A stretch of DNA of 64,000 nucleotides from Mansonella perstans (taxonomy: Eukaryota; Nematoda; Chromadorea; Rhabditida; Onchocercidae), in NCBI GenBank assembly GCA_037074765.1, contig JBAMDO010000185.1, forward strand, positions 49,193 through 113,192, in the 5' to 3' direction. Below the pieces are notes generated by a model, which saw nothing but the letters and a program-made list of their open reading frames with translations, was not told the origin of the DNA and made no database searches. The position numbers and the translations under genes are program-made. Below, one piece after another: positions 21,655 through 35,945 of the stretch; position 1 is the stretch's first letter, and every line of letters begins with the position of its first letter.

Positions 21655-24600
21655 TCAATCAGTGGGATTAATCGCATTCATACATCCATAATGTCCGAAG
21701 TTATCTTCCAGAATCACTCGTACAATAGCGCAAATTTCTGTGAAAGTAGGCCGTAGAGATGGTTCACCTTGCCAACATTGAATCATCAGCATATATCTAA
21801 AAATTGTTCAATATTTTAATGGTTTAATTAACATAATGACGAAAAGACAAGATTTGCGACAAGTGCATTTTCGACAATGACATTGAAAAAATGACCATCA
21901 TTATTTATTTATTTTTGATTGAATTAGTTTAATCTTAATCTAGTTAAAATTAATTAACGTAATGGTGACAGGAATAAATGACAGAGATGATGCTTCGTCC
22001 TTCCACTTAGATTTTAGTCTTCTAAATATAAAAGCAGTAGATTTCTTATACTACTCGCATGGTACTGGAATGTTCATTGATAGAATGATAAAAAATACTG
22101 TTGTAATTACCGAGAGAACAAAAATTGCTCAGGTTGACAAAATAGTGCAAAACTATGGAATGCTTTTGCAAAATAGTCCATTTAGTTTATCACTGCAGTA
22201 TTTGACAGAAAGTGCAAGAAAAATAGCAAATGATAAAATTTTTGAGGCAGAAATTGTTTGAAGTTTTCGAAACCGAGTTAGTTAATAGCAAGTATTGTTT
22301 CGCAAACTTTTTATAGTTTAATCGATTCCTGTCATAGATGCACTTAATGAAAACTAGTAATTCTTAAGATTTACAAATTTCAAAAAATCCAATTTTGAGC
22401 GAATTTAATAAATTACTTTCTGAAAGCGTATTTCAGCGGATGTTTTCCCCGTTCTTCAAACAGGAAAAAATGCAATAAAATTATAAAAAGGAAAGGAAAG
22501 GAAAGAAAACGAACACATTAATTGGACAGTATTGAGGTTGGTTAAGACGAGCGCCAGAATTCAAAAAATCTAAAATTTCGGTTGTTTGCAAGAGTGCATA
22601 AGGTACTTCACCAAACGAAAATATCTCATAAAGTAGCACACCATAGGACCATCTGAAATTAGAGTGAATAGTTTTATGCAAAGAAGTATCATGGTTTCTA
22701 AAGTATTCTTTAAAGTTAATGGCTAGAAGAAATAGTTTGAACGAATCATAAAAAAGTTCGAGTAATTCTAATATTAATCTGGAGAATAGACAATTCATTT
22801 TAACTTGCCCATATTAATTTTGCACTTTTTTCAAGCCATATTTCCTCATCCAATTTTAAATTGGAATATCAGTTTAACAATGCAAAAAGTAATGAAAAAC
22901 TGTTGCTATAAACACTTAATTTTACAAAAATTTCCAATAACAATAATTTGATTTTCAAAAAAATTAAGAACATTTACATACACATCAGTTTTTATTGAAT
23001 ATTCATGCGATCGTAATGATTCTGGTGCCATCCACTTTAGTGGTAATTTTCTACCGCGATCTGTGTAAATAAGCGAATCAGATGAACGACATAAACCAAA
23101 ATCAGCTATCTACAAAAAAAAACAGAAAAAAATTCGTTTGATTTTATTCAATTAAACAATTTGTGAGTTTGTAATTTTTGTTTCTTTGTTCTAATGTGTT
23201 TCAGTATATGTTCTGAAGTTTGACCTTTGTTATTTATTTTGACGACTACGGTTATCAATCAAATAATGATGACAAATATTTTTGTCATTTTTCAAAGTTA
23301 CAACGGATTTTGAAATTTCGGAATTCCATACCACATTTTGCTGTCCATCAGAATTACAAAATATATACCTTGCAATTTGTAAAGTTCTGTCACAACGGGA
23401 TGCGTAATAATAAAACTTAAGAAAATTCGGTAGATTATACCAACAGCATATTATACTTTAAATAACAAAAATAAATAAAATTAAGTAGATAAATAAGCAT
23501 AATAAAACGAAAATATAAATAGAAATTTATATATATATACTTGTGAGAACTTATTAAACTTCTGCAATAACTAATCTAATTGAACAAAGTAATGGTCGAG
23601 CTATCATTGCAACTACTAATCATCACATTTATTTTTGAAATTTAACACATTGAAATCAAACAAATTACCAAAATAAAATCGGAATAAAACAAAAAATTGA
23701 ATTGAACTATCAGTACTAGGCCTAATTATTACGTACTTTAAACAGTTCAAATTATTGGTATTTCGCACATTCCTACAATTCACTTTACACTAATTATATT
23801 ATCTAAATAACAGCAATAGTCTTTTTTACTATATTATATTAAAATGATAATCAGACGTTCCCAATTATATGATTGACACATGTGAAGTAAAAAAAAACTG
23901 CGACCTTGCAAACATTTGCAGCGTTGACAAGTATATTGCGAGCGGCTACGTCACGATGCACGCATCCTATACTGCTCAAATATTCCTATAATATGAAAAC
24001 CAAATCAGGGTTAAATTTTATTTTGACTATGAATAAATAATTTCTCAATGGTTGTTCCTACGTGTTATTAATACGCCTAAATTCATTATATACTTACCTT
24101 TCGGGACATAAGTGGAAAGTAAGAATTTAGAAGAAATACCAATATACAAAATAGATAAAGAAAGAGGAAGAAAGCACTTAAAGTAATATTTCATATAAAT
24201 AAATTGATTTATTAAAAGGATTTTCATATATAAACATAAACTTACTAATCCATTACTGATTTGCCATGCAAATGATACCAAATCTTTGATTCGTAATTTT
24301 GAATGTTCATTTATCTGATTCTGATTAAAAAAAATTTTGTATTTTTCATCTTTTCTCTAAATTTTCAATGAAATTTTGGTTTATTATTATTTAAAACATT
24401 AAAAATTTTTAAAAACTTTCCAAATTAATATTTTTTTCGAGTGAAATTTCGAAAAATGACAGGTAATAAAAATAAACCATAATAATTTCTTCTTTTTTGT
24501 TTCGTACCAAATGCAAAAGATCACCCAAATCACAGTATTCGACAAGAAGCATAATGTTATCATTATCATCGATGCTCACACCGAGCATACTTATTAAATA

Positions 24601-27600
24601 TGGATGATACTTGAGCGATTTCATGAATTTTATTTCCTGTAATTAATTTAATTTGAATTAATTTAAATCCCATTCCATTCTTACTCGTTCTTCCATTACC
24701 TATTCAAATTGTGATAGTATTAAGATAATAGGGAATGAAACTACGCTTTAACCATATTTATCATAAATATGAAAATTTCAAAAATCAAGTAAATGTAATA
24801 ATTTAGAGTGATAGGTTAAATGTTGGTCTCAGGCACTTCTTTCTATCATTCATACTTTGTTAAACATCGCAAAAGATACAAAACTAATCATCCTGCAAAA
24901 ATCACTAAGCAAATGATGATGAAAAAAAAAGAAAAGAAAACTTTTGAAATTGTCATAAGGATTGGCTGAAATAATTAAATTAATTATTAAATGAGCTTCT
25001 TCAACTACTCATAATAGGTTGTTTTAAATTTTATTAAATTACTGAAACCTGAATAAAATCAGCATGCGCATTATCATCTGCAACAGATGAAAGCATTTTC
25101 ACAGCACACATGCAATCTCTGAATGTACAAGAAGTTACCAATGATGGATTTACTTTGCAAATTGGCGCTAATCCTTCAAGGGCACCTAAAAAAGTTTGAA
25201 AGAAAAAAATTTTTATTAAAAGAAAGAATGAAAAAAATCGCAATCGTTGCACAACAAAATTGTTTGGGAGCTATTCAAAACGTGGCAAATACAAATTGTT
25301 CGTAATTCTTGATGAAATGCTTTATTTCAAATTATTGTCCGTACTGATGAATGTATTTTTGGTTGGTTAAAGTACTACCAAAACAACGGAATATGTCAAA
25401 GTTGCAACCTTTGTAGATATTGCAAAATGCGCCAGAACCAAGTTTCATTTCGTGGAATACCACTAACCGAGATCTCTCGAGCAACCATAAATTTTCTCTT
25501 AAAAAAAGAAAAGAGATTATTGAAGCACATAAATAATAAGAGCACGATTTTTTTCTCTGGAAAATTTTCGTTTTTGAAAGAGGGATAAGATCCCCCACAT
25601 AAAATATCATTATCGAGATATTTTGAAGAAGTAATATTTCACTTTCCCTTTCATTTTTAAAGATGTCATAAGTAGTGTAATTGAGCCATAACTGTTATCC
25701 TAATAACTTGCCGATTTATTGAAGTTTTTAAAATTCCTTGTGCAGTTTTCAACGGGAAAAAACGTAAACATGAAGGAACTTTCTTAAAATTTCCCGAACA
25801 ACTTTATGATCTCCTGGAAGACTTCATCAAAATATTTCATACTACGCTTTGACACCATATCAGGAAAAATCAAGCCTGATATGGCCAAACGATCAGTTAA
25901 CAGTTGTGAAATGTTGGAAAAAATTTGTTTCATAATAGGTCCGATATAGCTACAACATCAAGCCTTATACAGTTACGAAATTAAGCCTAGTAAGTTTATA
26001 AAATTAAACATAATGTATCTATAGGAATAGTTAAAATTTAATTTCCAAATAATTTTCATAATAAAAATCTTTAATGAACACTTACACATCATGGGTATGT
26101 TCATGATACCGCTCGTCTTCATCTTTATAATGATTCTGTAATCTTCCAATACTAATACCAATCATCTTGTTTATCATTGTTTTTCTACCAAAACCACAAT
26201 CAATGCAAAAATCACAATCATATGAATTGTGATTAGTATCATTTTCTGATTGCGAACTTCGTCGCAACCATTCTCGATGCATAGCAAAAATAAAGAGAAC
26301 GAATAGAAGAAAGAATGTTGACAAAACAATACTAAATCCCAATTTCACTGCAAATAATAAACTTCCGCATTATCGTATGCTGAATATTTGTTAACGCTTA
26401 CATTTGTCGTATTTTTTAAAATTCATCTTATGTTTTAATTCATTTTAGGTTTTACTATTCATAATTCATTTTTCAATATAAGATTGCGCGAGTGAATTTT
26501 TAAATAAACCGTACTAAATGGTTAACTTACGACAACTTAAAAAAAATCAAAAGATTATTTAAATGAAATAGTAGTGCCAATTGACGTAGCACACATCAAA
26601 ATATTTACGTAGAAAACGAGTTTTACATTTCTAGCTCAACTTGTTTTTGCTTCTGTATTGAAATTCTATATGGTTGTGAAAAGTTATGCGTAGGAAAGAA
26701 TTTTGCATAAGAGAAAGCATACGAGATTCGCCAATTACTTGTTAAACATACGAAGCTATTTAAAAGGAAATAACTATCTGACCAAAGTAATGGATGTAGT
26801 ATAATTAAGTAAAACAGGTGATGAAGGTGCTCAAATTTTAGCAACAATATTTGGTTGCAGATTGAACAAGGTATGCAAAGTAAAATTCTATGCATTGTTT
26901 TAATAAACTCCTAAATTTGAGCACGAAATATTTAAATAATATGATATAATTAACCTGTAAGAGAATGTGAAGTCGAATCATCGATGATCTGAGAAATATG
27001 TAAGATTGTATCATTCAAGTCATTAGGTAATTCATTAAGTTCCAAATTAGCTGATGCAAACGCTGACTCAATTCTCTGATCCACTGTATTATAATCCAGA
27101 TCATTACGATCTGCGACGTAATTTAAAACCACAATTAAACATGTGAACGTCAAATATTTTTATAAACAATTGATCTGATGAAGTAATGCATCAAGTTTTG
27201 TCGTAGCTGACTGCTAAACTTTAAAATATCGTGAATTGCGAATGCAATTCTAATTAGATGTATTAACTTAGCAAGACTAAATTTGCGAGCAAGTCTACAA
27301 GTAAGTTCAGTAAATTAAATCCTCTAGAATTTAGATTTGCTAGACCTATCTTAATAAAGTTAACTAATATATTTATTTTTACAATATGCATTAATTTATG
27401 TTTACTTGAATGCTATTACCTAAGGCTAATTATTACGTAAGAAATGAAGATATAAAATGGTTAATCATTTTCTAGAAACATTTAAATAGGTGGCTAGAAT
27501 AGGTTTACTAATTAATGCTTGTATTTCAGGTGGTACATAAATTAGTAGGAATGATATGAATACACAGGTAAAGAAAAACATTACCGTAATACCATTGTCC

Positions 27601-29844
27601 TTCTTCTTTTATGGCTTCTGGAATATGTTTATGAGCTGGCCATAACAGATTATCAATATTTGATGTCAATTGCAGATCACTATCCGATTTCTCGGTTTTA
27701 TCCTTATTATAATAATCCGGTAATCGTGTCATTGATCGTTTTGTTTCCTGGTTCCTCCTGTTTGCAATCTGAAAGAAATAGAGTAATACATAAATTTGAA
27801 AAAAATAATTTGATAAGAAATGTTTGACAAATTATCTATTAAGATCAGATAATTACCATGATATATTTATTATTGTTAATAGTACCATTTAAATGCTGTT
27901 TACGAGTTTTACATAATACTTATATCGTTCGAAAAATTATGTGCTTGTTTAGCCATTAGATATCAAAAAAGTGGAGTAAATTGAATTTAGTAATTTAGTA
28001 TTTTTCTAAATAATAGTTGAATTTTACCAAGAAAAAATTGAATAATCTTTGAGCCTTCCATGAACTTTTTCCGCGCTTAATTGACTTATTTACTTATTTG
28101 TCAATTTAGTTCTCTTGCGATTGACTAAAAAGATAAAGCAACTGTTATAAATCCTAAGAAAAATCATTTTCAATTTTTGTTCAGCCAAAGAGCATGATCC
28201 ACAGGTTTCATCAGTACCACTATTTTCATAATTAGTAGTACTTAAATGTTGAAATAAAATTAAATCCCGAAGTAATCATTAAATTTTTAAATTTTCAACC
28301 TAACAATTTCTTAAACTTAATCTTTCACAAAATTTGGAAAATACCTAATTACTGTCACTGAAATTAGCAAATTTTCATTACAAAAATAATTTATTAAATA
28401 TTGCTGTTTTTTTTTGATTTCAAGTGGGTAAATAAATATTGCAAGAAAAGCCATATTTGAGTCAATCGATTCCAGTGTTCAACTCACACATGGGCCAATT
28501 TCAATCAATAAATCTTTTTTGCAGAAGAAATTAAAATTCAAATATATGCATTACACTTGAAAGATGTAATTATTGTGTTTTATATTTTTTCAATTTATTA
28601 ATTACAGCGATAATTTTGTCAAATTTTAAATATCTTGATGAGCTGCAAGAATGATTTAAAAATTCCGGAATGATTTCCTGAAGGATGAATTTTCCTTTAA
28701 CAGACTCCATTATCGCATCATTACGATTAATTAAAGTGTAGAAGAATTCTTCCTGCTATTATGCCTATTATTTTGGAAACAAACGATAAACAACGAAAAA
28801 AAACTGAAAAATAAAAAAGTGGAATTTAACAGACGAAAAACAACAATAACTCGCAACAGTTAAAATTAAAATAAAAATGAAGAGAGACTTCATTAACACT
28901 AATTTGCTTTTTTTGGAAACTGGCAATTTGAAGACAATGAAATGACGAAGCACCAGATGACGAAGAATGTAAATGCAAATGGATACTTTGAATTTGCTGG
29001 AAAAAGTTTGTTTTTTCACTCAACTTTCCAATCATGCTTTTTTTTAAACTTATAGAAGATAAATTCAAATTAAGCAACTAATTGATTGTAACAAAATGAT
29101 TTAGCAAATAATGTTGCTTAACTAGTTTTAATAGAATTATTTTCGCTAGGAAAACGTTCAGAATTCCCGCTTCAAAACATACTATTGCTGTATATTGAAT
29201 TAATTTATTAATACTTTGTAAAAGGCACTAAAACTTTAACTTTAAGCAGAGTAATGAAAAATTAACACTCAGGAACTGTTCAATTAGCATTTCGTTTAAC
29301 CTAATATCTTTAATGGGTTCAAATTCAAATATTACAGATTCGTCTAGTTTTCATCATAGATTAGAAATAAGTCCAAAATAAATGATTTATTTTGTTCTAT
29401 GTCTATTAGAATAAAACTGTTTATGTGGTAAACAATAATAAATTACTTTATGTAATCGAAAGTATATGCTTGTTTGCTTTTCTTAATTTATTAATAAGCA
29501 GTGGAAATTTATTAAACTACTTGAGAAGAAAAAAAAATGAAATAAAAGAGCAGTAATACCTGCTGCAATTTGACGATATCATAAACAGTAAGGCCATTTT
29601 GATCATTTTCGAATTGCCCCAAATTTTTTAGTTCAGTGTTAACCAAATTAAGTGAATTAGTGGGGATGAGATGATGTGGTGGTTGTGCAGTGTAATAAGT
29701 TCGTATGAATGAAAGAGGTGCAGAAGTTGAGGAAAATAATAATAAGGATGATGGTGATGATAATGATGATAATGATATGGAATGATTGATAAGTTCGGAT
29801 TCCAAAAATAACATGAAAAGAATGATCAAAATATTCCAAAACAT
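21655..29844 (-). CDS. Receptor tyrosine kinase, nematode-type, with a short Cys-free ectodomain
   Basis: Twelve exons, given high to low: 29844-29560, 27768-27585, 27110-26955, 26347-26086, 25497-25409, 25185-25049, 24636-24508, 24320-24246, 23985-23905, 23109-22982, 22652-22515, 21796-21655. The frame is continuous for 601 residues. A signal peptide (MFWNILIILFMLFLESE) starts an ectodomain of about 190 residues with no cysteine and sequons NHS and NDT. One membrane helix spans about 211-231; a CxxCxxC cluster (CDFCIDC, 253-259) follows in the juxtamembrane part. The kinase spans about 306-590: GSGAF loop, CAVK (K355), HRDVAARN (D451), ADFGL (D469), KWMAPES, CWQGEPSLRPTF. All catalytic residues are present. 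Thirty-nine residues separate the first loop Gly from K355, an unusually long beta2-beta3 segment. Architecture resembles the expanded C. elegans receptor kinases with small ectodomains (KIN-15/KIN-16 type), but exact orthology is uncertain. Confidence 0.85.
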
Positions 29845-30804
29845 CGTTCTTTCCTTTTTTTCACTTCAGAATAATGGCAGTTGAAATAAGAATAATACAA
29901 TCATAACTTTATAAATCGTTCAATCATTTGCATGATTTGAACTTTACTTGCAGTCGCCAAATTCCTAAAAATAAAAATTTAATGTCAAAAAAAGAACGGA
30001 AACTAAAATTGAAGGTTGAATATCAAAAGTGATAAGGATTGCCCATACTATTCGCTTTTTTATTAGTTCACTTTGCATATATTTAAATGGTCTAAAATGA
30101 TGCAATGGTTTAAATGATAAAAGCTAGTCTATAGAACAGCCTGCAATAATAATTTTATCTAAGATAAACTTTTACTAGAGACTAAATATCATCTAAATTT
30201 TGATCATCTGCTTAATAGATCATTAATTTTATTTGGTCACATTGCGTTATGTCATATGTCGACGACATAGTAGAATAAACGGATATTGGTCAAATGATGC
30301 AAAAATAAAAAAATTTAAAGAAAACTGAAATTCATAAAAAATTAAAAATGACCGAATTACAATTATTTCTTTCCCTTCTTCCAATTTAAAAACGAATTTT
30401 TTTCTTTCTTGAATAACTATCGTTTACTTATTTGATTTATCAGATATCAACATGCAAAGGATTTACATTTATTGTTGATTATTTCAAAATAATTTTTTTT
30501 AAGGCTACGGTAGAAAATTTATGCCTATTGGATGGTTTGTATTTGTACATGAAAATTTGAGAATCAAAGGAAAAAAGGCTGTAATAGTTAATAATGATAC
30601 TGAAGACTGTTTTTAATGATAATAATAAAGAAGGAAAAGAGAAGTAGTAATTTGTTTTTATATTAAAATTAAACAGTTTGAAAAGTGTTAAAACTGGAAA
30701 ATTGATTAAAATTGAAATAAACTGATGAGCAGTAAGAGAAAACACGGATGTTTGTGATGGTATGTGAGGTTGAGGCGATTTGGTAGAACATCCTCAGGAT
30801 CTGT

Positions 30805-30827
30805 GATTGATTGATTGATTGATTGAG
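30805..30827. repeat. GATT microsatellite
   Basis: Five tandem copies of GATT followed by GAG, within 1 kb upstream of the receptor kinase start. Confidence 0.7.
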
Positions 30828-31149
30828 TGTGTGGAATGCAAAGAATCTACCTATCGAGAGCAACAACTGATAAAAAAGAGCTCGAACTGCGATTAAATGA
30901 GTCAATGAAAATCATAATTTAAATATTCTATGCATTTCTGTCATTCGAACAATCAATTTCCGCATAGAGCGGATCCTTTTACTATCTGTATGTGCCGATA
31001 CACAGGCAGTCACACACATGTACACAAATGCGCATACATACACACATGGAGACAGATACACTTTATACATTCGCCTATGCAGTTAATGTAGAAAAACTTT
31101 GAGAATTGGTGGAAGTTATGGGGACAAGGAATATGCAAAAGTTTTTCCA

Positions 31150-31375
31150 CTTGATCACTTGTGATATGATGATACACGTACAGCCAATAGAAATGATGAT
31201 GGACATCCCAGGTGGTAATAGACGTATCTGATGGTACCTAATGGTGATAACGTCAAAGATGATGACCTGCTCGGATGATACAGTATAGCCTTCCGAGATA
31301 ATATACACATTCGAGATGATGATGGATAGCTTACGCGATGATGTGACACGAGCACAGTATGATGATGACGAAACC
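31150..31375. repeat. Degenerate GATGATG-rich tract
   Basis: GATGATG/GATGATA motifs recur irregularly, about every 15-35 bp, with intervening sequence richer in GC than the surroundings. CA-rich sequence (ACACACATG) precedes it at 31010-31050. It reads as an old decayed tandem repeat. The open frames across it on the minus strand are probably a by-product. Confidence 0.4.
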
Positions 31376-34300
31376 ACACGGATATGTTGAAACTCGACAT
31401 ACAGTACAGATAGAACATTAAATTTGAATGAAAATATCTATAAAAAAGTATCCTATTAAATCTTCCTTTAAAATTTCAAAATTATTCTGTTATAAATAAT
31501 TAATTATTCATTAAATTTACAACTAATTATACTTAAAAAAGAAGAAAACCATTCGGCATTAAAATTTTTTGACAAATTGATGAATCGAAATGTGGCAATG
31601 GAAGAATGAGGGACGAAAAAATTCTTTTATTCATTGAGGGAACATATCTGTCAACTAAGCAAACAATTATTACATTGCCACAACTCGTTTTTTTATTCTT
31701 TTCAGTATTAAATAATCTTTTACCATCATTTTACAAATATTTTTATATACTTTCGCATTGCTTAATAGCAAATATTGTGTGTAAAAGAAAGCAATCGCAC
31801 TTTTATTTTAATTACTTTCAATAATTTCATTTTTAATTTATCATGTGAAAAAAATTTCACTCATTTTACATAATTAATGCAGCGTAAAAGTGAGTACTCA
31901 TTAATCCATTCATAAAATTTTGAAATCACACATTTTTCCTGTTTAGAAACATAACGTTCCTTAAGCAATTGAAATAAAATATAATTTTCATTTCTTGCTT
32001 ACTGTTTCTTAGCGCTTCAATATTCATTTGTATTCACTTTTACATTTTTAAAATTATGGAAAACTTTAAGTAATATGCAAAAGAGTTAGGTCCAAAAATC
32101 CGAATATCAAAAATGGGAATTGATATATTTGTTAAAATCTTGGTAGAAAAATCTTAGCAAATAATAACGAAATAAAAACAATTTCTTGTTTTTTAATGTT
32201 TTATCAAGACCAATTAATGAAAACATAAAAGTAAATAAGCTGATAAAAATAATAGTTGACAAGAAACGATTAAGAATAATTGGTAAATAAAATTAATAAA
32301 AAGTTTGTTTTTGACAAAAATGTCAACAAATGTTGTAAAAAAAATGTTAGCAAATTATTCTTTAACAAGCAAAAGTAATTTTTGTTTTACTGTTAAAAGA
32401 TAGGAAGATAGTAGGGCAATGATGTGAAAATGAAGAGTGGAAAGATTAGAATGGGGACAAAACGACAAGGAATCTAGCATTTACAACAGATCCGAATCAA
32501 AAGTAAATGAATGAAACGCACTAAAATAGGGTTCATATTAATTTTCTCCCTTAAATGATCAACCTTTTATTATACTTAAAATTTTTCATTTTAAAATCTC
32601 TGTCCGATATTTTTTAAAAAGCAAAACAAAAAAATTTAATGAATCGAGCAGTGCTGTATTTTCCGTTAATCATTATGAAGTGATGAAGAGAGGTGAAAAT
32701 AAATAAATAAATAGTAGATAAAGAAAAGAATGATAAGTGATTATTAGTATACTAGTTTTATTTTACGTAATTCCGATATGCTCATTTTTATGCAATTTCT
32801 GTTCTTCGTTCTTTCATATTTTCCTTTAAATACAAAAGAAAATATCTTATATTCAGACTGAAAGCAAAACTACTGATTGTAAATTTTTATGAAAGAACAT
32901 AACTTTTTATTTAATTGCAAGAAAACTACATTAAAAAAGATTGCCCTGAGAAAATTATAAACATATAATGGTCTATTATACTATTTTACATTTTCTTCAA
33001 GTAATCATCAAATTTTAAAAAAGACCAATTTTTCAATAAACAATTAATATAACAAAGGACAGTTAATGACTCAACAAGCTCAAACCATTGAGCCCAATTT
33101 AAACTAACTTTCTTTCATCCTCGTCACATACGTTTTTCCGAAACCGGTCATTAATTGGCACCATTATATTAGCACCAAGTATGCCAAAATTATGAGTACT
33201 ACTAAATTATCTGGTACAGTATCGCTAATTATATGCGGTATATCCTAATTTCTTAATATGACAATGTTTTAGCTTTTCGGATAAATTTTGCAACAATCAT
33301 TTCAGCAACCAGTAAATTAAGTTTTAACCAAACAGCAAATTCATGCGATCTGAACAGCAAACTTGTACAGCCTCATGAAATTTGAGTAACCAAATCACGA
33401 GATTTATTTTTCATTTATAAACTTAGAAGCGTGTGCTTGGATCATTACAAAATATTTCATTCACAAAAAAATGTCATATGTCGAATAACATTAAACATAT
33501 GAAAATGAAATTTCGGGATTAATTAAAAAAAAAATAAATTATTCAAAAGAGTTGGAAAATTTTGTGTATAAAACATTTATTGGCGGGAATATGAGAATGA
33601 AATTAGAATAAAAATGGAATAAAAAATATACCGTATTTATCCAATTTCGTCTGGCAATATCATTATTTACGGGTAACAGATGGAAGAGGGAAAGAAAGGA
33701 AGAATAAATGGAATTTTTTAAAAAAAAATAGAACAATATTCAAATGAATTGGGCAATATTTGAGTACAAATTTACAAGTATTAGTAAGAATTTTCAGTCA
33801 AAAATTTGGTCACTGAAACTAATCAAAGTGATATGATCTATGTTATGTGAATTGTCACAGATATAAGTGATGCAAATTACACTGTCAACGTGATCATAAA
33901 ATGCTTAATAGGAAATATGGAAAAAATTTTAAAAAATGAGTGCTAATTAATGTATGGTATAGAATGTTCCATGTTTTCTAAATACTTGAAAAATGGATCT
34001 TTTTTCTTGCTGTGATTTAAAAGTTGAAATGATTGCTCAAAACAGAATACATTCACTGGTAGTTTGTAGCACAATGTCTAAATTAAGAGGTGTAACAAAA
34101 AGAGGAAAATAATAATTTAACCATCAAAACTATTCAAAACTACATATTTGTAATCTTTTCTAATGCTCCCGAATCTCCGTGCACTTCCGCAAATTCACCT
34201 TCTCCACTTCCTCATCAGCATACTTTATTAAAATTGAAATTGGTTCAATAAATTTGAATAGCAAAATTATCTGAGTATACTGTATGTACTTGTGGGATTA

Positions 34301-35945
34301 ACGAGAGCTTATAAGATGAAAAAATTTTGGAATCTCTGCAAGAAAATGCTGTGAAACTGCAAGATTCCTGTAAATATTGTTAAAAGAAGCAAAAGAGAAA
34401 GAGGAACTCAGTGAAATGAGCAGCATTTGAATTTCAGGAGAAACGCTTTAGAAGACAAAAAAGATTTGAGGAAGAAAGTTGATAAAATCTATGCTTCTGA
34501 AAGAAAATTTGAGAAATAATTTAATTCGTTGGAAGAAATTTAGTCATAAAAAACTGAAGAAGTCGATCGCGAAAAATTCAAACAAGTTCAAAATGCGAAA
34601 TTTTGAAGATTTTTTAAAAGTTTTGAGTGGAATTATATACGAGCATCTGCAACAAAATATTTTTATTTGAAAAAAATTTATATTCAAACCTAGCCAAGCT
34701 CCATCAATTGTTGTTATATCGGTTAGCTTGAAGATGGCTCATTGGTGTTCTACTAATCATTATCAGTTGTAACCAAATGTGAAAAATTAGCGTGTCATTT
34801 CATTTTAAATAGAATTTTCATTAAAAAGTTCAAAATCTTATTTACCAATTATTCGATAAATTTGCAATGTACGTATACTTTAGTAGCATAAAAAGAAAAG
34901 TGGTCATGCATTGTTGGCAGAGTTACAATTCAAAAATAGTTTGATGTCATGTTGTTACTATTGATCTTATAATTCTATTGCGATAATAAACTTTCTGATT
35001 GCTTTTACAATGGTATAAACTAGAGCAAAACGCAAAAATTTCAATTCAAAAAGACTCGCTGAAGAAATTTTATTTAATAATCCAAGGAAAAACTAAATAA
35101 ATCTTACCAACCATTTAGCACAATGGAAGCGATAAATTGTTAATAATGTTTAATTGGTTATTTATTATTTATCTATTCCCAAGAAATTAAACAGAAATTT
35201 GCATTGATTAAAGGAAAATATTGATTAAATAAAAAAATCTTTTTTTACGCAAGAATGTGCTGACATTCTTTCATGCGCAAAAGATTTGTGACAGCATATG
35301 ACGATATCAAATTTCGACATATAAGAAATTAGAAGAGGGAACAAATAATATTTCTTTGAAAGAACAAAACGTTGCAACAGTTTATATTATACATTTAATA
35401 ACTATCTTCTGCATAGGACTGTTTTTCTAGCATATTATCAGAGAAGGTAATGCTCTCATTGAAATTATTTTCATCATCTTTTTTCTTTTAGCATAACTTG
35501 TTAGATTATTAAATATTAATTAGACTGCAAATGAGAATAGAAAAAAGTACAAGCGTATGATGCTTGGCAAATATGTAACTAATTTTATGGCCAATTTTAT
35601 GTGAATTGGAAAAAAAATTTCGCGTTGTTCTGCCCTTAATAAACAACAATCTTATCATACGCTTTGTACTCGGTGGATATTTGGAAATTGGTCATTTTGT
35701 AGAATGCGTGCCAATTTGGAGGATTTCGGCATTTATGATATCTTGGATTTCCTGAAAAGAGAACCTGTAATGTTTCAAGCATTGCAGAAATTTGTGAGCG
35801 AAACGGTCGAGGTAATAATTGCTTCGTTTTCTTTTCTTTCCTCATAAATTGATTGATTTCAATTGATTGCGATGAGAATTGGAAGTTGTGGAAAGTGCCT
35901 CAACATGAAATTGTTAAGACGTAATCTTTTCGGTTCGAGCGTTCG

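Larger units (their letters stand above)
29845..35945. other. Gene-poor region upstream of the receptor kinase
   Basis: About 6 kb without a supported gene. It should contain the receptor kinase promoter. Short open frames on both strands are simple AT-rich or Ser/Ile-rich translations without splice borders that work. Simple repeats near 30805 and 31150 are listed separately. Confidence 0.4.

Noticed and set aside
29512..29839. Second minus-strand frame overlapping the receptor kinase first exon
   Set aside because: It starts within the real first exon in another frame and is poly-Ile from a low-complexity Ser/Leu-coding stretch.
31075..31418. Minus-strand frames of 87-100 codons
   Set aside because: They fall on the degenerate GATGAT tract and read as Ser/Ile-rich repeats with no conserved features.
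34479..34670. 63-codon Lys-rich frame on the plus strand
   Set aside because: Composition is typical of A-rich DNA and no splice or motif support was found.
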